Position numbers and translations under genes: made by a program. The notes under the pieces were generated by a model. It searched no databases. It saw nothing but the letters and a program-made list of their open reading frames with translations, and was not told the DNA's origin. Positions 34,404 through 38,567 of a stretch of 38,567 nt of DNA are shown here, piece after piece. This stretch comes from Bacteroidales bacterium (GTDB taxonomy: Bacteria; Bacteroidota; Bacteroidia; Bacteroidales; UBA932). Each line of letters starts with the position of its first letter. Position 1 is the first letter of the stretch. The DNA is taken from contig JAKSJO010000023.1 in the NCBI GenBank assembly GCA_024398125.1, positions 1 through 38,567 of the forward strand, given 5' to 3'.

Positions 34404-35669
34404 ATGATCATCAAGTCCCTGATATTGGACAGGAATGCTGCTGCAATCCTTCCAGAACTCAAGAAGAGAAGTGAAGGCAACTGTGCTGTCATTGTTTCTC
34501 CAGGTGAAGAGGTTTGCGCCATCTTCTCCGCAATGATCGACAGGCAGCTTGTCAAGAAGCAGGATTCAACTGCCGAGATGAATGAGGCAATCGCCTGGTT
34601 CAATTCACTCGGTGCCGGCGAAAATGCAGAAATCAACGAGGGCATCGACCGTCTTCGCCACTATCTCGTCGAGAGTATGCCTTTCCGTTTCAGCGGAAAC
34701 TCTCTCCAGGACTATATCTTTGCCGAACTTTCGGTGCTTTGCGCGAAGTATGTCGCAGCCGTGATGAATGCCGACTCCTGCCAGGACGGCCGCAACCTGA
34801 TGATATGCGATGACAGTGCATCTGTTGTTGACGCAAAGGCTGCCGCTGCCGCTATCCAGGCAAGCAAGTTCAATGGTCTCGCTATTCTTTCAGGAGGCTA
34901 TGGCCGTACACTCTCAGGATATTCAGTGAGCCTTGGCCGAGGTGGTGCGGAGCTTACCGCTACCACCCTCGCTTCAGTTCTTCATCCAGATCGCATCGAA
35001 TTCCTTACCGAACAGGATGGTATCCAGGGTATCCCTGAGCTTGAGTACAACGAGGCTGCGACTCTCCTTTCTGGCGAGGACAGCCCTATATTCCCTCTTG
35101 CCCTCCTTCCTGCAACACGCGAGGATATTCCTATCCGTGTATGCAATATCAACGACCTTGACGCTCCGGGAACCATGGTTACCCGCAAGGGCGGTGACGG
35201 AGCTCCAGGCATCACCGGTCTGACCAGTGACACCAAGCTTGAGCTTATTACGGTGTACGGTGCCGGTCTTCTTGGCAGCGTAGGTCTCTCATCAACACTC
35301 TTCAATGCACTTGCTGCCGCAGGTGTGAATGTACGTTTCATTTCTCAGGCTACCGCCGAGTTCAGTATCAGCTTCGCTGTCAACAGTTCGGACTCAGCAA
35401 AGGCCATCGAGGCTATTTCGGGGATGGTCAAGGGTAAGACTGATGCAGATGTGCTTTATGCTTCAAAGGCTGTTGCAGCCGTATCGGTTTGCGGAAACCG
35501 CATGCGCAGCGTGCCGGGAATCTCCGGAAAGGTATTCACTGCACTTGGAAACGCAGGAGTAAGCATCGTTGCGGCATCGCAGGGAGGTGAGGAACTTACA
35601 ATCTCCGTCATTGTTGATGCCAAGGATGCAGATACAGCAGTAGAAGCACTCCGTCCACTCGTAGGATAA
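34404..35669 (+). CDS. Aspartokinase-like protein with two ACT domains, kinase site degraded
   Basis: 421 residues with the layout of aspartate kinase: an amino acid kinase fold (about 1-250) followed by two ACT domains (about 277-345 and 350-420; FISQATAEFSISFAV and VSIVAASQGGEELTISV match the aspartokinase ACT pattern). The usual opening KFGGTSV is replaced by KSLILDR, and GRGGSD(Y/F) reads GRGGAE (178-183); the segment TEQDG still resembles TDVDG. Loss of the Lys/Gly-rich phosphate loop makes normal kinase activity doubtful. It may be a regulatory or amino-acid-sensing relative, or an enzyme with a different substrate. It lies 8 bases after manC and 13 bases before the GTPase gene. Confidence 0.8.
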   Translation: MIIKSLILDRNAAAILPELKKRSEGNCAVIVSPGEEVCAIFSAMIDRQLVKKQDSTAEMNEAIAWFNSLGAGENAEINEGIDRLRHYLVESMPFRFSGNSLQDYIFAELSVLCAKYVAAVMNADSCQDGRNLMICDDSASVVDAKAAAAAIQASKFNGLAILSGGYGRTLSGYSVSLGRGGAELTATTLASVLHPDRIEFLTEQDGIQGIPELEYNEAATLLSGEDSPIFPLALLPATREDIPIRVCNINDLDAPGTMVTRKGGDGAPGITGLTSDTKLELITVYGAGLLGSVGLSSTLFNALAAAGVNVRFISQATAEFSISFAVNSSDSAKAIEAISGMVKGKTDADVLYASKAVAAVSVCGNRMRSVPGISGKVFTALGNAGVSIVAASQGGEELTISVIVDAKDADTAVEALRPLVG

Positions 35670-35682
35670 TAAGATTTAGAAC

Positions 35683-37008
35683 ATGACCGCAGGAACCCCA
35701 ATACTGCTGCTGACCGGCTATCTGGGCAGTGGCAAGACAACATTGCTCAACAGAATACTCTCGAACCGCAAAGGAATTAGATTTGCGGTCATCGTGAACG
35801 ATATCGGAGAAGTCAACATCGACGCCGACCTCATCCAGAAGGGCGGCATAGTCGACCAGAAGGATGACAGTCTAGTCGCTCTCCAGAACGGCTGCATCTG
35901 CTGCACGCTGAAAATGGACCTCATCAAGCAGATCGAGGACCTGGTAGGCATGAAGGCTTTCGACTACATCGTAATCGAGGCCAGCGGCATCTGTGAGCCT
36001 ACCCCTATCGCCCAGACCATCTGCAGCATACCTCAGCTCGGCAAGGACTGGAGCCACGAAGGAACAGCATATCTCGACTGCGTCGCGAGCGTGGTCGATG
36101 CACTCCGACTCCAGAGCGAGTTCTGCTGCGGCGACGACCTCAAGAAGGAAAACCTCGACGAAGAGGATATCGAAAACCTCATCATCCAGCAGATCGAGTT
36201 CTGCGACATAATCCTTCTCAACAAGGCATCCGAGGTCAGCCTAGAGGAACTTGGCCGCATCAAGGCTGTCATCCGCGCCATCCAGCCTATGGCCGAGATC
36301 ATCGAGTGCGACTATTGCGACGTGGACCTCGACAAGCTCGTCAACACCCACCGCTTCAACTTCGAGAAGGCCGTTACATCGGCTACATGGGTGCGCGAGG
36401 TTGAGGCTCCTGCCACCGAGGAAATGGAGATGGAGGCCCATGGCATCCATTGCCACCATGGAGAAGAAGAGGAGGAACATCATCACCATCATCATGATGA
36501 TGAGCATGAATGCCATTGCCATGAGGAAGGTCATGAGTGCCACTGTCACGACCATGATGATGACGATGACCACGAGGAACATGAGCACCACGGACATCAT
36601 CACCACCATCACCATCATCATCACGATGAGGGCGAGGCAGAGGAGTACGGTATCGGTACATTCGTGTACTACCGCCGCCGTCCGTTCGACATTAACAAGT
36701 TCGACTGGTTCATCAGCAAGCGCTGGCCGAAGAACGTGATCCGCGCCAAGGGTATCTGCTGGTTCGACGACCAGCCAGACATGTCATACATCTTCGAACA
36801 GGCAGGCGTCCAGAAGCAGCTGAGCGAGATCGGCCAGTGGTTCGCTTCCGCACCGGAAGATGAACTCCTTGAGATCATCAAGCAGAATCCTGACGCTCTC
36901 CGCGACTGGGATCCCGAGTACGGCGACAGAATGCAGAAGCTCGTTTTCATCGGCCGAAGCATTGACAAGCAGCAGCTTGCTGCCGACCTTGACCTTTGTC
37001 TTGTATAG
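35683..37008 (+). CDS. COG0523/CobW-family GTPase with a His-rich metal-binding insert
   Basis: 441 residues. A G3E GTPase: P-loop GYLGSGKTT at 12-20, the family metal motif CICC at 71-74, a SGICEP switch segment and NKAS at 180-183 in place of NKxD. Between the GTPase and CobW C-terminal domains, residues about 253-314 hold about 31 His and 5 Cys, including runs of six and ten His and HECHCH repeats. Relatives move zinc, cobalt or other metals to client proteins; the insert probably buffers or loads zinc or nickel. The client is unknown. No Zur box was identified. thiL follows after 2 bases. Confidence 0.93.
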   Translation: MTAGTPILLLTGYLGSGKTTLLNRILSNRKGIRFAVIVNDIGEVNIDADLIQKGGIVDQKDDSLVALQNGCICCTLKMDLIKQIEDLVGMKAFDYIVIEASGICEPTPIAQTICSIPQLGKDWSHEGTAYLDCVASVVDALRLQSEFCCGDDLKKENLDEEDIENLIIQQIEFCDIILLNKASEVSLEELGRIKAVIRAIQPMAEIIECDYCDVDLDKLVNTHRFNFEKAVTSATWVREVEAPATEEMEMEAHGIHCHHGEEEEEHHHHHHDDEHECHCHEEGHECHCHDHDDDDDHEEHEHHGHHHHHHHHHHDEGEAEEYGIGTFVYYRRRPFDINKFDWFISKRWPKNVIRAKGICWFDDQPDMSYIFEQAGVQKQLSEIGQWFASAPEDELLEIIKQNPDALRDWDPEYGDRMQKLVFIGRSIDKQQLAADLDLCLV

Positions 37009-37010
37009 TC

Positions 37011-38039
37011 ATGGCGGAAAAAGTTGCATCTCTCGGAGGTGAGTTCGGCTTCATCAACCTTATCCGTTCCAGGATAACCGATCCTGCGGGAATCCGTGGA
37101 ATCGGGGATGACTGCGCCGTCCTCCCGATGAACTCCAAGTCCGACCTGGTCGTAACGACAGACCTCCTCATCGAGGATGTCCATTTCATACTTGACGACA
37201 TAACGGCCGCCCAGCTGGCATACAAGAGTGCCGCTGTCAACCTTAGCGACATCGCTGCCATGGGAGCCAGACCTATCGGTTGCTTCCTCAGCATCGCCCT
37301 TCCGAAGGACATTACCGCAAGGTGGGCAGACCAGTTCATAGAGTCATTCATCGCTATCTGCGACCGATTCGGTGCGACTCTCCTTGGAGGTGACACGACC
37401 TCGTCCAAGGGCCCTCTTGCCATCAATGTTGCTGTACTTGGAAAGGTGCCATGCGGTCGCTCAAAGCTTCGCAGCAGTGCACGCGAGGGCGATATAATCT
37501 GCTGCACAGGCACATTGGGAGACTCAGGAGCCGGACTTGATGTTGTCCTGTCCCGTGTCTCTTCAGCCGGCAGCACAAAGCTTGATGCCGATGCAGAGTG
37601 GTTGGTACGCAGGCATTATGAGCCGACCCCGCGCATCCAGGAAGGTCTGCTTCTCGGAGAGCTTGAGGGTGTGCATGCAATGATGGACATCTCCGACGGC
37701 ATAGCCTCTGACCTGAACCATATACTGAAAGCATCATCTACGAGCAGCGTCCAGCTGGGTGCCGACATCCATGTCGAACAGCTGCCGCTTTCTTCGAAAC
37801 TGCGCCGCTGGAGCGCCGCAAACGGCAAGGACGCAAAGATCATCGCTCTGACGGCAGGAGAGGACTACGAGCTTCTCCTGACCCTGGATCCAAAGGATTT
37901 CGACCTTGCACGCAACCTTCTTGCTCCGCTTTGCTCATTGACAGCCATAGGCGAGATAACTGCCAGCCACAAGGGCATCCGCTATATGGACGGCGACCAT
38001 GAACTGAATCAGGAGATATCCGGCTTCACCCACTTCTAA
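37011..38039 (+). CDS. thiL: Thiamine-monophosphate kinase
   Basis: 342 residues. Phosphorylates thiamine monophosphate to thiamine diphosphate, the last step of cofactor formation. Marks are GIGDDCAVL, the DLLIEDVHF segment, NLSDIAAMGARP and GGDTTSSKGP, plus MDISDGIASDL and AGEDYELL near the C-terminus. ATG 37011 was chosen over an earlier in-frame TTG that overlaps the GTPase gene. Last gene of the manC group, with a terminator 15 bases after the stop. Confidence 0.96.
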   Translation: MAEKVASLGGEFGFINLIRSRITDPAGIRGIGDDCAVLPMNSKSDLVVTTDLLIEDVHFILDDITAAQLAYKSAAVNLSDIAAMGARPIGCFLSIALPKDITARWADQFIESFIAICDRFGATLLGGDTTSSKGPLAINVAVLGKVPCGRSKLRSSAREGDIICCTGTLGDSGAGLDVVLSRVSSAGSTKLDADAEWLVRRHYEPTPRIQEGLLLGELEGVHAMMDISDGIASDLNHILKASSTSSVQLGADIHVEQLPLSSKLRRWSAANGKDAKIIALTAGEDYELLLTLDPKDFDLARNLLAPLCSLTAIGEITASHKGIRYMDGDHELNQEISGFTHF

Positions 38040-38054
38040 ACGTTGAAATAAATG

Positions 38055-38091
38055 AAAACAGGTCAGGAATGATTTCCTGGCCTGTTTTTTT
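38055..38091 (+). terminator. Terminator after thiL
   Basis: A stem of about 14 bp (38056-38069 with 38074-38087, one wobble pair) has a 4-base loop and runs into a stretch of seven T. It closes the manC-thiL group. Confidence 0.9.
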
Positions 38092-38099
38092 GGGGTGTA

Positions 38100-38123
38100 A
38101 AGGGGACTGACCCCGTGCGCCAC
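38100..38123. repeat. Palindromic repeat copy 2
   Basis: These 24 bases match 12122-12145 at 21 positions, including the core GACCCC and the end TGCGCCAC. In copy 1 the segment is part of a perfect hairpin; here only the short GGGG..CCCC core can pair. Both copies lie between genes, near terminators. Confidence 0.55.
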
Positions 38124-38211
38124 GACCAGGGAGTACTATTGCCTATCCTCCCGAACTTCAGCTGGAGGGTGCAGTTCTAGTGACACGGATGGTCTGGCCC
38201 TCGCCATATAC

Positions 38212-38245
38212 GAAATACGGAGACCCAAATGAGCCTCCGTATTTC
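38212..38245. repeat. 11-bp inverted repeat after the Rpn-like gene
   Basis: GAAATACGGAG and CTCCGTATTTC are perfect arms with a 12-base loop, lying 24 bases beyond the minus-strand stop at 38269. There is no T-run on either side of a quality that makes a classic terminator, so it may be a weak terminator or an mRNA-end hairpin. Confidence 0.5.
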
Positions 38246-38268
38246 ATCATCTTTATATTATTTGTCCT

Positions 38269-38567
38269 CTACAGTGATTTCACTGTCTCGATATCGAGGC
38301 CGGTGCACTCTGCAATTGTATCGAGGGCGATGCCAGCAGCCTTTAACTTCTTTGCTGTTTCAAACTTTCCCTCGGCTTTGCCTTGCTGGAGACCTTGTTC
38401 AAGCCCCTGTTGAATGCCTTGTTGAATGCCTTGCTCGATACCCTGCTCGAGTCCCTGCTTAATACCTTGCACGATACCCTCTTCAAGGCCCTCCTTGTGG
38501 CCTTCCCTGTGGCCCTGAATACGGCCGTACCTGATCTGGTTTCTTATGTCGCGTTCTGATGCCATGG
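38269..38567 (-). CDS. C-terminal part of an Rpn/PD-(D/E)XK-type nuclease or transposase-like protein (partial)
   Basis: The frame reaches the right edge, so the N-terminus and nuclease core are outside the window; the Met near the edge is probably internal. What is seen (about 99 residues) begins SERDIRNQIRYGRIQG, continues as about ten four-residue repeats of Gly-x-x-Gln/Glu type and ends with KAAGIALDTIAECTGLDIETV, a short helix-turn-helix-like end. This tail is typical of the Rpn recombination-promoting nuclease/PDDEXK_2 transposase-like family, which is abundant in gut Bacteroidetes. The repeat is also visible in DNA as a 12-base unit. Confidence 0.75.
   Translation of the reverse strand, partial: MASERDIRNQIRYGRIQGHREGHKEGLEEGIVQGIKQGLEQGIEQGIQQGIQQGLEQGLQQGKAEGKFETAKKLKAAGIALDTIAECTGLDIETVKSL

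Noticed and set aside
36478-36630. Repeated CAT/CAC/GAT DNA considered as a CRISPR or non-coding repeat array
   Set aside because: There are no regular spacers, and the frame stays open through the whole GTPase gene.
36241-36739. Met/Val-rich and Met/Thr-rich frames over the His-rich region
   Set aside because: They are other-frame readings of the CAT/CAC/GAT repeats of the CobW-type gene.
38330-38510. 12-base repeats near the right end considered as an iteron or origin
   Set aside because: The repeats keep frame and code for Gly-x-x-Gln/Glu units of an Rpn-type tail; there is no replication gene nearby except dnaB, 11 kb away.

Overview
The window is a stretch of chromosome from a member of the Bacteroidetes, most likely the order Bacteroidales. 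The evidence is the ATP synthase gene order (beta and epsilon genes first), a short epsilon subunit, repeated TAnnTTTG promoter boxes of the Bacteroidetes type, many Bacteroidetes-style lipoproteins, an Rnf complex joined to an RseC-like gene, and the neighbour set M23 peptidase, MerR, Nif3 and zinc-ribbon protein. Base composition is moderately GC-rich in housekeeping genes and clearly more AT-rich around 8.6-12.1 kb. The genus cannot be fixed from the sequence.

Layout, left to right. (1) 1-82: the 3' end of a 5S rRNA and its terminator. (2) 168-6767: a complete F1Fo ATP synthase operon, atpD-C-B-E-F-H-A-G, closed by a strong terminator. (3) 6910-8606: a radical SAM/SPASM enzyme translationally coupled to a 61-residue lipoprotein, then a second lipoprotein. 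This matches the poorly understood Bacteroidetes 'radical SAM/lipoprotein' pairing; both lipoproteins carry a YGxP motif near the mature N-terminus. (4) 8879-12064: an AT-richer pair of unknown lipoproteins, one with a papain-like C/H motif and one built from two copies of the same domain. (5) 12167-17023, minus strand: a NapH/NapG-like membrane polyferredoxin, a Tat-signal aldo/keto reductase with ferredoxin clusters, and an M3 metallopeptidase lipoprotein. (6) 17210-33229, plus strand: alaS, an unusual LptF/G-permease-Fmt fusion, two M23 peptidases, a MerR regulator, Nif3, a zinc-ribbon coiled-coil protein, dnaB, rseC and rnfBCDGEA. (7) 33349-38039: manC, an aspartokinase-like protein that has lost its kinase signature, a COG0523/CobW GTPase with a very His-rich insert, and thiL. 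(8) 38269 to the right edge, minus strand: the C-terminal repeat tail of an Rpn/PD-(D/E)XK-type protein.

How the parts work together. Rnf couples ferredoxin and NAD to an ion gradient, and the ATP synthase uses such a gradient. Its c subunit lacks the Na+ ligands known from Ilyobacter-type rings, so it is probably H+-driven. The polyferredoxin and aldo/keto reductase look like a second electron line leading out of the membrane. The candidates most worth following are the radical SAM/lipoprotein cassette with its shared YGxP motif and the LptF-Fmt fusion, whose junction hides an out-of-frame TAATG stop/start.
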